NCBI GenBank assembly: GCA_964057225.1
Contig: OZ059895.1
Coordinates: forward strand, 4,588,001 to 4,652,000
Length of the DNA stretch: 64,000 nt
Direction: 5' to 3'
Source: Auanema rhodensis
Lineage: Eukaryota > Nematoda > Chromadorea > Rhabditida > Rhabditidae
The translations under genes and the position numbers were made by a program. The notes beneath the pieces are model-generated. The model was not told where the DNA came from. It did not search any database and saw only the letters and a program-made list of their open reading frames with translations. Shown here in pieces: positions 19,101-33,729 of the stretch (the first letter of the stretch is position 1; the number at the start of each line of letters is the position of its first letter).

Positions 19101-21093
19101 CTTCCAAAAACATTTTGACAAAAATTTTTTCGAAAAATTTCAAAATAATTTAGCAAAAAGTAGATGTTTTTAGATTCCTTTTTTCAAGGCAAAGACGATG
19201 GACAATGTTATTCAACGAAAAAATTAATTCTTCAGGGTGAAAATCGAGGATATAAGTGTGAACTTATATCAGTTGATATCTCGGTGCATTTTCAAGCTAG
19301 CGCAAATCTGATAACACAGATCGACGCAGCTTAAAAATCCGCATCGAATGCACTATACTTCATTGAGAAACGCTTAATACAAAAATTAGTTATGATCGTT
19401 TGAAAAATGATGCATTAGTGTATGTTGAGTTTCCATGTACACTCAACATTGCTTCCAAAAACATTTTGACAAAAATTTTTTCGAAAAATTTCAAAATAAT
19501 ATAGCAAAAAGTAGATGTTTTTAGATTCCTTTTTTCAAGGCAAAGACGATGGACAATGTTATTCAACGAAAAAATTAATTCTTCAGGGTGAAAATCGAGG
19601 ATATAAGTGTGAACTTATATCAGTTGATATCTCGGTGCATTTTCAAGCTAGCGCAAATCTGATAACACAGATCGACGCAGCTTAAAAATCCGCATCGAAT
19701 GCACTATACTTCATTGAGAAACGCTTAATACAAAAATTAGTTATGATCGTTTGAAAAATAATGCATTAGTGTATGTTGAGTTTCCATGTACACTCAACAT
19801 TGCTTCCAAAAACATTTTGACAAAAATTTTTTCGAAAAATTTCAAAATAATATAGCAAAAAGTAGATGTTTTTAGATTCCTTTTTTCAAGGCAAAGACGA
19901 TGGACAATGTTATTCAACGAAAAAATTAATTTTTCAGGGTGAAAATCGAGGATATAAGTGTGAACTTATATCAGTTGATATCTCGGTGCATTTTCAAGCT
20001 AGCGCAAATCTGATAACACAGATCGACGCAGCTTAAAAATCCGCATCGAATGCACTATACTACATTGAGAAACGCTTAATACAAAAATTAGTTATGATCG
20101 TTTGAAAAATGATGCATTAGTGTATGTTGAGTTTCCATGTACACTCAACATTGCTTCCAAAAACATTTTGACAAAAATTTTTTCGAAAAATTTCAAAATA
20201 ATTTAGCAAAAAGTAGATGTTTTTAGATTCCTTTTTTCAAGGCAAAGACGATGGACAATGTTTTTAAACGAAAAAATTAATTCTTCAGTGTGAAAATCGA
20301 GGATATAAGTGTGAACTTATATCAGTTGATATCTCGGTGCATTTTCAAGCTAGCGCAAATCTGATAACAGAGATCGACGCAGCTTAAAAATCCGCATCGA
20401 ATGCACTATACTTCATTGAGAAACGCTTAATACAAAAATTAGTTATGATCGTTTGAAAAATGATGCATTAGTGTATGTTGAGTTTCCATGTACACTCAAC
20501 ATTGCTTCCAAAAACATTTTGACAAAAATTTTTTCGAAAAATTTCAAAATAATATAGCAAAAAGTAGATGTTTTTAGATTCCTTTTTTCAAGGCAAAGAC
20601 GATGGACAATGTTATTCAACGAAAAAATTAATTCTTCAGGGTGAAAATCGAGGATATATGTGTGAACTTATATCAGTTGATATCTCGGTGCATTTTCAAG
20701 CTAGCGCAAATCTGATAACACAGATCGACGCAGCTTAAAAATCCGCATCGAATGCACTATACTTCATTGAGAAACGCTTAATACAAAAATTAGTTATGAT
20801 CGTTTGAAAAATGATGCATTAGTGTATGTTGAGTTTCCATGTACACTCAACATTGCTTCCAAAAACATTTTGACAACAATTTTTTCGAAAAATTTCAAAA
20901 TAATTTAGCAAAAAGTAGATGTTTTTAGATTCCTTTTTTCAAGGCAAAGACGATGGACAATGTTATTAAACGAAAAAATTAATTCTTCAGTGTGAAAATC
21001 GAGGATATAAGTGTGAACTTATATCAGTTGATATCTCGGTGCATTTTCAAGCTAGCGCAAATCTGATAACACAGATCGACGCAGCTTAAAAAT

Positions 21094-24000
21094 CCGCATC
21101 GAATGCACTATACTTCATTGAGAAACGCTTAATACAAAAATTAGTTATGATCGTTTGAAAAATGATGCATTAGTGTATGTTGAGTTTCCATGTACACTCA
21201 ACATTGCTTCCAAAAACATTTTGACAAAAATTTTTTCGAAAAATTTCAAAATAATTTAGCAAAAAGTAGATGTTTTTAGATTCCTTTTTTCAAGGCAAAG
21301 ACGATGGACAATGTTATTCAACGAAAAAATTAATTCTTCAGGGTGAAAATCGAGGATATAAGTGTGAACTTATATCAGTTGATATCTCGGTGCATTTTCA
21401 AGCTAGCGCAAATCTGATAACACAGATCGACGCAGCTTAAAAATCCGCATCGAATGCACTATACTTCATTGAGAAACGCTTAATACAAAAATTAGTTATG
21501 ATCGTTTGAAAAATGATGCATTAGTGTATGTTGAGTTTCCATGTACACTCAACATTGCTTCCAAAAACATTTTGACAAAAATTTTTTCGAAAAATTTCAA
21601 AATAATATAGCAAAAAGTAGATGTTTTTAGATTCCTTTTTTCAAGGCAAAGACGATGGACAATGTTATTCAACGAAAAAATTAATTCTTCAGGGTGAAAA
21701 TCGAGGATATAAGTGTAAACTTATATCAGTTGATATCTCGGTGCATTTTCAAGCTAGCGCAAATCTGATAACACAGATCGACGCAGCTTAAAAATCCGCA
21801 TCGAATGCACTATACTTCATTGAGAAACGCTCAATACAAAAATTAGTTATGATCGTTTGAAAAATGATGCATTAGTGTATGTTGAGTTTCCATGTACACT
21901 CAACATTGCTTCCAAAAACATTTTGACAAAAATTTTTTCGAAAAATTTCAAAATAATATAGCAAAAAGTAGATGTTTTTAGATTCCTTTTTTCAAGGCAA
22001 AGACGATGGACAATGTTATTCAACGAAAAAATTAATTCTTCAGGGTGAAAATCGAGGATATAAGTGTGAACTTATATCAGTTGATATCTCGGTGCATTTT
22101 CAAGCTAGCGCAAATCTGATAACACAGATCGACGCAGCTTAAAAATCCGCATCGAATGCACTATACTTCATTGAGAAACGCTTAATACAAAAATTAGTTA
22201 TGATCGTTTGAAAAATGATGCATTAGTGTATGTTGAGTTTCCATGTACACTCAACATTGCTTCCAAAAACATTTTGACAAAAATTTTTTCGAAAAATTTC
22301 AAAATAATATAGCAAAAAGTAGATGTTTTTAGATTCCTTTTTTCAAGGCAAAGACGATGGACAATGTTATTCAACGAAAAAATTAATTCTTCAGGGTGAA
22401 AATCGAGGATATATGTGTGAACTTATATCAGTTGATATCTCGGTGCATTTTCAAGCTAGCGCAAATCTGATAACACAGATCGACGCAGCTTAAAAATCCG
22501 CATCGAATGCACTATACTTCATTGAGAAACGCTTAATACAAAAATTAGTTATGATCGTTTGAAAAATGATGCATTAGTGTATGTTGAGTTTCCATGTACA
22601 CTCAACATTGCTTCCAAAAACATTTTGACAACAATTTTTTCGAAAAATTTCAAAATAATTTAGCAAAAAGTAGATGTTTTTAGATTCCTTTTTTCAAGGC
22701 AAAGACGATGGACAATGTTATTAAACGAAAAAATTAATTCTTCAGTGTGAAAATCGAGGATATAAGTGTGAACTTATATCAGTTGATATCTCGGTGCATT
22801 TTCAAGCTAGCGCAAATCTGATAACACAGATCGACGCAGCTTAAAAATCCGCATCGAATGCACTATACTTCATTGAGAAACGCTTAATACAAAAATTAGT
22901 TATGATCGTTTGAAAAATGATGCATTAGTGTATGTTGAGTTTCCATGTACACTCAACATTGCTTCCAAAAACATTTTGACAAAAATTTTTTCGAAAAATT
23001 TCAAAATAATTTAGCAAAAAGTAGATGTTTTTAGATTCCTCTTTTCAAGGCAAAGACGATGGACAATGTTATTCAACGAAAAAATTAATTCTTCAGGGTG
23101 AAAATCGAGGATATAAGTGTGAACTTATATCAGTTGATATCTCGGTGCATTTTCAAGCTAGCGCAAATCTCATAACACAGATCGACGCAGCTTAAAAATC
23201 CGCATCGAATGCACTATACTTCATTGAGAAACGCTTAATACAAAAATTAGTTATGATCGTTTGAAAAATGATGCATTAGTGTATGTTGAGTTTCCATGTA
23301 CACTCAACATTGCTTCCAAAAACATTTTGACAAAAATTTTTTCGAAAAATTTCAAAATAATTTAGCAAAAAGTAGATGTTTTTAGATTCCTTTTTTCAAG
23401 GCAAAGACGATGGACAATGTTATTCAACGAAAAAATTAATTCTTCAGGGTGAAAATCGAGGATATAAGTGTGAACTTATATCAGTTGATATCTCGGTGCA
23501 TTTTCAAGCTAGCGCAAATCTGATAACACAGATCGACGCAGCTTAAAAATCCGCATCGAATGCACTATACTTCATTGAGAAACGCTTAATACAAAAATTA
23601 GTTATGATCGTTTGAAAAATGATGCATTAGTGTATGTTGAGTTTCCATGTACACTCAACATTGCTTCCAAAAACATTTTGACAAAAATTTTTTCGAAAAA
23701 TTTCAAAATAATATAGCAAAAAGTAGATGTTTTTAGATTCCTTTTTTCAAGGCAAAGACGATGGACAATGTTATTCAACGAAAAAATTAATTCTTCAGGG
23801 TGAAAATCGAGGATATAAGTGTGAACTTATATCAGTTGATATCTCGGTGCATTTTCAAGCTAGCGCAAATCTGATAACACAGATCGACGCAGCTTAAAAA
23901 TCCGCATCGAATGCACTATACTTCATTGAGAAACGCTTAATACAAAAATTAGTTATGATCGTTTGAAAAATGATGCATTAGTGTATGTTGAGTTTCCATG

Positions 24001-24954
24001 TACACTCAACATTGCTTCCAAAAACATTTTGACAAAAATTTTTTCGAAAAATTTCAAAATAATATAGCAAAAAGTAGATGTTTTTAGATTCCTTTTTTCA
24101 AGGCAAAGACGATGGACAATGTTATTCAACGAAAAAATTAATTCTTCAGGGTGAAAATCGAGGATATAAGTGTGAACTTATATCAGTTGATATCTCGGTG
24201 CATTTTCAAGCTAGCGCAAATCTGATAACACAGATCGACGCAGCTTAAAAATCCGCATCGAATGCACTATACTTCATTGAGAAACGCTTAATACAAAAAT
24301 TAGTTATGATCGTTTGAAAAATGATGCATTAGTGTATGTTGAGTTTCCATGTACACTCAACATTGCTTCCAAAAACATTTTGACAAAAATTTTTTCGAAA
24401 AATTTCAAAATAATATAGCAAAAAGTAGATGTTTTTAGATTCCTTTTTTCAAGGCAAAGACGATGGACAATGTTATTCAACGAAAAAATTAATTCTTCAG
24501 GGTGAAAATCGAGGATATATGTGTGAACTTATATCAGTTGATATCTCGGTGCATTTTCAAGCTAGCGCAAATCTGATAACACAGATCGACGCAGCTTAAA
24601 AATCCGCATCGAATGCACTATACTTCATTGAGAAACGCTTAATACAAAAATTAGTTATGATCGTTTGAAAAATGATGCATTAGTGTATGTTGAGTTTCCA
24701 TGTACACTCAACATTGCTTCCAAAAACATTTTGACAACAATTTTTTCGAAAAATTTCAAAATAATTTAGCAAAAAGTAGATGTTTTTAGATTCCTTTTTT
24801 CAAGGCAAAGACGATGGACAATGTTATTAAACGAAAAAATTAATTCTTCAGTGTGAAAATCGAGGATATAAGTGTGAACTTATATCAGTTGATATCTCGG
24901 TGCATTTTCAAGCTAGCGCAAATCTGATAACACAGATCGACGCAGCTTAAAAAT
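21094..24954 (+). repeat. 11-monomer block, copied 25 monomers downstream
   Basis: The order of variant monomers here (markers GTGTAAAC near 21715, GCTCAATAC near 21829, GATATATGTG, GACAACAA, CCTCTTTT near 23038, and so on) is repeated at 29869-33729, an offset of 8775 bases (25 x 351). Its first six monomers also occur at 26710-28815 (offset 5616, 16 monomers). Confidence 0.8.
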
Positions 24955-27900
24955 CCGCATCGAATGCACTATACTTCATTGAGAAACGCTTAATACAAAA
25001 ATTAGTTATGATCGTTTGAAAAATGATGCATTAGTGTATGTTGAGTTTCCATGTACACTCAACATTGCTTCCAAAAACATTTTGACAAAAATTTTTTCGA
25101 AAAATTTCAAAATAATATAGCAAAAAGTAGATGTTTTTAGATTCCTTTTTTCAAGGCAAAGACGATGGACAATGTTATTCAACGAAAAAATTAATTCTTC
25201 AGGGTGAAAATCGAGGATATAAGTGTGAACTTATATCAGTTGATATCTCGGTGCATTTTCAAGCTAGCGCAAATCTGATAACACAGATCGACGCAGCTTA
25301 AAAATCCGCATCGAATGCACTATACTTCATTGAGAAACGCTTAATACAAAAATTAGTTATGATCGTTTGAAAAATGATGCATTAGTGTATGTTGAGTTTC
25401 CATGTACACTCAACATTGCTTCCAAAAACATTTTGACAAAAATTTTTTCGAAAAATTTCAAAATAATATAGCAAAAAGTAGATGTTTTTAGATTCCTTTT
25501 TTCAAGGCAAAGACGATGGACAATGTTATTCAACGAAAAAATTAATTCTTCAGGGTGAAAATCGAGGATATATGTGTGAACTTATATCAGTTGATATCTC
25601 GGTGCATTTTCAAGCTAGCGCAAATCTGATAACACAGATCGACGCAGCTTAAAAATCCGCATCGAATGCACTATACTTCATTGAGAAACGCTTAATACAA
25701 AAATTAGTTATGATCGTTTGAAAAATGATGCATTAGTGTATGTTGAGTTTCCATGTACACTCAACATTGCTTCCAAAAACATTTTGACAACAATTTTTTC
25801 GAAAAATTTCAAAATAATTTAGCAAAAAGTAGATGTTTTTAGATTCCTTTTTTCAAGGCAAAGACGATGGACAATGTTATTAAACGAAAAAATTAATTCT
25901 TCAGTGTGAAAATCGAGGATATAAGTGTGAACTTATATCAGTTGATATCTCGGTGCATTTTCAAGCTAGCGCAAATCTGATAACACAGATCGACGCAGCT
26001 TAAAAATCCGCATCGAATGCACTATACTTCATTGAGAAACGCTTAATACAAAAATTAGTTATGATCGTTTGAAAAATGATGCATTAGTGTATGTTGAGTT
26101 TCCATGTACACTCAACATTGCTTCCAAAAACATTTTGACAAAAATTTTTTCGAAAAATTTCAAAATAATTTAGCAAAAAGTAGATGTTTTTAGATTCCTT
26201 TTTTCAAGGCAAAGACGATGGACAATGTTATTCAACGAAAAAATTAATTCTTCAGGGTGAAAATCGAGGATATAAGTGTGAACTTATATCAGTTGATATC
26301 TCGGTGCATTTTCAAGCTAGCGCAAATCTGATAACACAGATCGACGCAGCTTAAAAATCCGCATCGAATGCACTATACTTCATTGAGAAACGCTTAATAC
26401 AAAAATTAGTTATGATCGTTTGAAAAATGATGCATTAGTGTATGTTGAGTTTCCATGTACACTCAACATTGCTTCCAAAAACATTTTGACAACAATTTTT
26501 TCGAAAAATTTCAAAATAATTTAGCAAAAAGTAGATGTTTTTAGATTCCTTTTTTCAAGGCAAAGACGATGGACAATGTTATTAAACGAAAAAATTAATT
26601 CTTCAGTGTGAAAATCGAGGATATAAGTGTGAACTTATATCAGTTGATATCTCGGTGCATTTTCAAGCTAGCGCAAATCTGATAACACAGATCGACGCAG
26701 CTTAAAAATCCGCATCGAATGCACTATACTTCATTGAGAAACGCTTAATACAAAAATTAGTTATGATCGTTTGAAAAATGATGCATTAGTGTATGTTGAG
26801 TTTCCATGTACACTCAACATTGCTTCCAAAAACATTTTGACAAAAATTTTTTCGAAAAATTTCAAAATAATTTAGCAAAAAGTAGATGTTTTTAGATTCC
26901 TTTTTTCAAGGCAAAGACGATGGACAATGTTATTCAACGAAAAAATTAATTCTTCAGGGTGAAAATCGAGGATATAAGTGTGAACTTATATCAGTTGATA
27001 TCTCGGTGCATTTTCAAGCTAGCGCAAATCTGATAACACAGATCGACGCAGCTTAAAAATCCGCATCGAATGCACTATACTTCATTGAGAAACGCTTAAT
27101 ACAAAAATTAGTTATGATCGTTTGAAAAATGATGCATTAGTGTATGTTGAGTTTCCATGTACACTCAACATTGCTTCCAAAAACATTTTGACAAAAATTT
27201 TTTCGAAAAATTTCAAAATAATATAGCAAAAAGTAGATGTTTTTAGATTCCTTTTTTCAAGGCAAAGACGATGGACAATGTTATTCAACGAAAAAATTAA
27301 TTCTTCAGGGTGAAAATCGAGGATATAAGTGTAAACTTATATCAGTTGATATCTCGGTGCATTTTCAAGCTAGCGCAAATCTGATAACACAGATCGACGC
27401 AGCTTAAAAATCCGCATCGAATGCACTATACTTCATTGAGAAACGCTCAATACAAAAATTAGTTATGATCGTTTGAAAAATGATGCATTAGTGTATGTTG
27501 AGTTTCCATGTACACTCAACATTGCTTCCAAAAACATTTTGACAAAAATTTTTTCGAAAAATTTCAAAATAATATAGCAAAAAGTAGATGTTTTTAGATT
27601 CCTTTTTTCAAGGCAAAGACGATGGACAATGTTATTCAACGAAAAAATTAATTCTTCAGGGTGAAAATCGAGGATATAAGTGTGAACTTATATCAGTTGA
27701 TATCTCGGTGCATTTTCAAGCTAGCGCAAATCTGATAACACAGATCGACGCAGCTTAAAAATCCGCATCGAATGCACTATACTTCATTGAGAAACGCTTA
27801 ATACAAAAATTAGTTATGATCGTTTGAAAAATGATGCATTAGTGTATGTTGAGTTTCCATGTACACTCAACATTGCTTCCAAAAACATTTTGACAAAAAT

Positions 27901-29868
27901 TTTTTCGAAAAATTTCAAAATAATATAGCAAAAAGTAGATGTTTTTAGATTCCTTTTTTCAAGGCAAAGACGATGGACAATGTTATTCAACGAAAAAATT
28001 AATTCTTCAGGGTGAAAATCGAGGATATATGTGTGAACTTATATCAGTTGATATCTCGGTGCATTTTCAAGCTAGCGCAAATCTGATAACACAGATCGAC
28101 GCAGCTTAAAAATCCGCATCGAATGCACTATACTTCATTGAGAAACGCTTAATACAAAAATTAGTTATGATCGTTTGAAAAATGATGCATTAGTGTATGT
28201 TGAGTTTCCATGTACACTCAACATTGCTTCCAAAAACATTTTGACAACAATTTTTTCGAAAAATTTCAAAATAATTTAGCAAAAAGTAGATGTTTTTAGA
28301 TTCCTTTTTTCAAGGCAAAGACGATGGACAATGTTATTAAACGAAAAAATTAATTCTTCAGTGTGAAAATCGAGGATATAAGTGTGAACTTATATCAGTT
28401 GATATCTCGGTGCATTTTCAAGCTAGCGCAAATCTGATAACACAGATCGACGCAGCTTAAAAATCCGCATCGAATGCACTATACTTCATTGAGAAACGCT
28501 TAATACAAAAATTAGTTATGATCGTTTGAAAAATGATGCATTAGTGTATGTTGAGTTTCCATGTACACTCAACATTGCTTCCAAAAACATTTTGACAAAA
28601 ATTTTTTCGAAAAATTTCAAAATAATTTAGCAAAAAGTAGATGTTTTTAGATTCCTCTTTTCAAGGCAAAGACGATGGACAATGTTATTCAACGAAAAAA
28701 TTAATTCTTCAGGGTGAAAATCGAGGATATAAGTGTGAACTTATATCAGTTGATATCTCGGTGCATTTTCAAGCTAGCGCAAATCTGATAACACAGATCG
28801 ACGCAGCTTAAAAATCCGCATCGAATGCACTATACTTCATTGAGAAACGCTTAATACAAAAATTAGTTATGATCGTTTGAAAAATGATGCATTAGTGTAT
28901 GTTGAGTTTCCATGTACACTCAACATTGCTTCCAAAAACATTTTGACAACAATTTTTTCGAAAAATTTCAAAATAATTTAGCAAAAAGTAGATGTTTTTA
29001 GATTCCTTTTTTCAAGGCAAAGACGATGGACAATGTTATTAAACGAAAAAATTAATTCTTCAGTGTGAAAATCGAGGATATAAGTGTGAACTTATATCAG
29101 TTGATATCTCGGTGCATTTTCAAGCTAGCGCAAATCTGATAACACAGATCGACGCAGCTTAAAAATCCGCATCGAATGCACTATACTTCATTGAGAAACG
29201 CTTAATACAAAAATTAGTTATGATCGTTTGAAAAATGATGCATTAGTGTATGTTGAGTTTCCATGTACACTCAACATTGCTTCCAAAAACATTTTGACAA
29301 AAATTTTTTCGAAAAATTTCAAAATAATTTAGCAAAAAGTAGATGTTTTTAGATTCCTTTTTTCAAGGCAAAGACGATGGACAATGTTATTCAACGAAAA
29401 AATTAATTCTTCAGGGTGAAAATCGAGGATATAAGTGTGAACTTATATCAGTTGATATCTCGGTGCATTTTCAAGCTAGCGCAAATCTGATAACACAGAT
29501 CGACGCAGCTTAAAAATCCGCATCGAATGCACTATACTTCATTGAGAAACGCTTAATACAAAAATTAGTTATGATCGTTTGAAAAATGATGCATTAGTGT
29601 ATGTTGAGTTTCCATGTACACTCAACATTGCTTCCAAAAACATTTTGACAACAATTTTTTCGAAAAATTTCAAAATAATTTAGCAAAAAGTAGATGTTTT
29701 TAGATTCCTTTTTTCAAGGCAAAGACGATGGACAATGTTATTAAACGAAAAAATTAATTCTTCAGTGTGAAAATCGAGGATATAAGTGTGAACTTATATC
29801 AGTTGATATCTCGGTGCATTTTCAAGCTAGCGCAAATCTGATAACACAGATCGACGCAGCTTAAAAAT

Positions 29869-32800
29869 CCGCATCGAATGCACTATACTTCATTGAGAAA
29901 CGCTTAATACAAAAATTAGTTATGATCGTTTGAAAAATGATGCATTAGTGTATGTTGAGTTTCCATGTACACTCAACATTGCTTCCAAAAACATTTTGAC
30001 AAAAATTTTTTCGAAAAATTTCAAAATAATTTAGCAAAAAGTAGATGTTTTTAGATTCCTTTTTTCAAGGCAAAGACGATGGACAATGTTATTCAACGAA
30101 AAAATTAATTCTTCAGGGTGAAAATCGAGGATATAAGTGTGAACTTATATCAGTTGATATCTCGGTGCATTTTCAAGCTAGCGCAAATCTGATAACACAG
30201 ATCGACGCAGCTTAAAAATCCGCATCGAATGCACTATACTTCATTGAGAAACGCTTAATACAAAAATTAGTTATGATCGTTTGAAAAATGATGCATTAGT
30301 GTATGTTGAGTTTCCATGTACACTCAACATTGCTTCCAAAAACATTTTGACAAAAATTTTTTCGAAAAATTTCAAAATAATATAGCAAAAAGTAGATGTT
30401 TTTAGATTCCTTTTTTCAAGGCAAAGACGATGGACAATGTTATTCAACGAAAAAATTAATTCTTCAGGGTGAAAATCGAGGATATAAGTGTAAACTTATA
30501 TCAGTTGATATCTCGGTGCATTTTCAAGCTAGCGCAAATCTGATAACACAGATCGACGCAGCTTAAAAATCCGCATCGAATGCACTATACTTCATTGAGA
30601 AACGCTCAATACAAAAATTAGTTATGATCGTTTGAAAAATGATGCATTAGTGTATGTTGAGTTTCCATGTACACTCAACATTGCTTCCAAAAACATTTTG
30701 ACAAAAATTTTTTCGAAAAATTTCAAAATAATATAGCAAAAAGTAGATGTTTTTAGATTCCTTTTTTCAAGGCAAAGACGATGGACAATGTTATTCAACG
30801 AAAAAATTAATTCTTCAGGGTGAAAATCGAGGATATAAGTGTGAACTTATATCAGTTGATATCTCGGTGCATTTTCAAGCTAGCGCAAATCTGATAACAC
30901 AGATCGACGCAGCTTAAAAATCCGCATCGAATGCACTATACTTCATTGAGAAACGCTTAATACAAAAATTAGTTATGATCGTTTGAAAAATGATGCATTA
31001 GTGTATGTTGAGTTTCCATGTACACTCAACATTGCTTCCAAAAACATTTTGACAAAAATTTTTTCGAAAAATTTCAAAATAATATAGCAAAAAGTAGATG
31101 TTTTTAGATTCCTTTTTTCAAGGCAAAGACGATGGACAATGTTATTCAACGAAAAAATTAATTCTTCAGGGTGAAAATCGAGGATATATGTGTGAACTTA
31201 TATCAGTTGATATCTCGGTGCATTTTCAAGCTAGCGCAAATCTGATAACACAGATCGACGCAGCTTAAAAATCCGCATCGAATGCACTATACTTCATTGA
31301 GAAACGCTTAATACAAAAATTAGTTATGATCGTTTGAAAAATGATGCATTAGTGTATGTTGAGTTTCCATGTACACTCAACATTGCTTCCAAAAACATTT
31401 TGACAACAATTTTTTCGAAAAATTTCAAAATAATTTAGCAAAAAGTAGATGTTTTTAGATTCCTTTTTTCAAGGCAAAGACGATGGACAATGTTATTAAA
31501 CGAAAAAATTAATTCTTCAGTGTGAAAATCGAGGATATAAGTGTGAACTTATATCAGTTGATATCTCGGTGCATTTTCAAGCTAGCGCAAATCTGATAAC
31601 ACAGATCGACGCAGCTTAAAAATCCGCATCGAATGCACTATACTTCATTGAGAAACGCTTAATACAAAAATTAGTTATGATCGTTTGAAAAATGATGCAT
31701 TAGTGTATGTTGAGTTTCCATGTACACTCAACATTGCTTCCAAAAACATTTTGACAAAAATTTTTTCGAAAAATTTCAAAATAATTTAGCAAAAAGTAGA
31801 TGTTTTTAGATTCCTCTTTTCAAGGCAAAGACGATGGACAATGTTATTCAACGAAAAAATTAATTCTTCAGGGTGAAAATCGAGGATATAAGTGTGAACT
31901 TATATCAGTTGATATCTCGGTGCATTTTCAAGCTAGCGCAAATCTGATAACACAGATCGACGCAGCTTAAAAATCCGCATCGAATGCACTATACTTCATT
32001 GAGAAACGCTTAATACAAAAATTAGTTATGATCGTTTGAAAAATGATGCATTAGTGTATGTTGAGTTTCCATGTACACTCAACATTGCTTCCAAAAACAT
32101 TTTGACAAAAATTTTTTCGAAAAATTTCAAAATAATTTAGCAAAAAGTAGATGTTTTTAGATTCCTTTTTTCAAGGCAAAGACGATGGACAATGTTATTC
32201 AACGAAAAAATTAATTCTTCAGGGTGAAAATCGAGGATATAAGTGTGAACTTATATCAGTTGATATCTCGGTGCATTTTCAAGCTAGCGCAAATCTGATA
32301 ACACAGATCGACGCAGCTTAAAAATCCGCATCGAATGCACTATACTTCATTGAGAAACGCTTAATACAAAAATTAGTTATGATCGTTTGAAAAATGATGC
32401 ATTAGTGTATGTTGAGTTTCCATGTACACTCAACATTGCTTCCAAAAACATTTTGACAAAAATTTTTTCGAAAAATTTCAAAATAATATAGCAAAAAGTA
32501 GATGTTTTTAGATTCCTTTTTTCAAGGCAAAGACGATGGACAATGTTATTCAACGAAAAAATTAATTCTTCAGGGTGAAAATCGAGGATATAAGTGTGAA
32601 CTTATATCAGTTGATATCTCGGTGCATTTTCAAGCTAGCGCAAATCTGATAACACAGATCGACGCAGCTTAAAAATCCGCATCGAATGCACTATACTTCA
32701 TTGAGAAACGCTTAATACAAAAATTAGTTATGATCGTTTGAAAAATGATGCATTAGTGTATGTTGAGTTTCCATGTACACTCAACATTGCTTCCAAAAAC

Positions 32801-33729
32801 ATTTTGACAAAAATTTTTTCGAAAAATTTCAAAATAATATAGCAAAAAGTAGATGTTTTTAGATTCCTTTTTTCAAGGCAAAGACGATGGACAATGTTAT
32901 TCAACGAAAAAATTAATTCTTCAGGGTGAAAATCGAGGATATAAGTGTGAACTTATATCAGTTGATATCTCGGTGCATTTTCAAGCTAGCGCAAATCTGA
33001 TAACACAGATCGACGCAGCTTAAAAATCCGCATCGAATGCACTATACTTCATTGAGAAACGCTTAATACAAAAATTAGTTATGATCGTTTGAAAAATGAT
33101 GCATTAGTGTATGTTGAGTTTCCATGTACACTCAACATTGCTTCCAAAAACATTTTGACAAAAATTTTTTCGAAAAATTTCAAAATAATATAGCAAAAAG
33201 TAGATGTTTTTAGATTCCTTTTTTCAAGGCAAAGACGATGGACAATGTTATTCAACGAAAAAATTAATTCTTCAGGGTGAAAATCGAGGATATATGTGTG
33301 AACTTATATCAGTTGATATCTCGGTGCATTTTCAAGCTAGCGCAAATCTGATAACACAGATCGACGCAGCTTAAAAATCCGCATCGAATGCACTATACTT
33401 CATTGAGAAACGCTTAATACAAAAATTAGTTATGATCGTTTGAAAAATGATGCATTAGTGTATGTTGAGTTTCCATGTACACTCAACATTGCTTCCAAAA
33501 ACATTTTGACAACAATTTTTTCGAAAAATTTCAAAATAATTTAGCAAAAAGTAGATGTTTTTAGATTCCTTTTTTCAAGGCAAAGACGATGGACAATGTT
33601 ATTAAACGAAAAAATTAATTCTTCAGTGTGAAAATCGAGGATATAAGTGTGAACTTATATCAGTTGATATCTCGGTGCATTTTCAAGCTAGCGCAAATCT
33701 GATAACACAGATCGACGCAGCTTAAAAAT
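29869..33729 (+). repeat. Second copy of the 11-monomer block
   Basis: Same marker order as 21094-24954. The GTGTAAAC marker is at about 30489, GCTCAATAC near 30604, and CCTCTTTT has its variant C at 31816. The CTCATAAC change at about 23170 in the first copy is absent here. Confidence 0.8.
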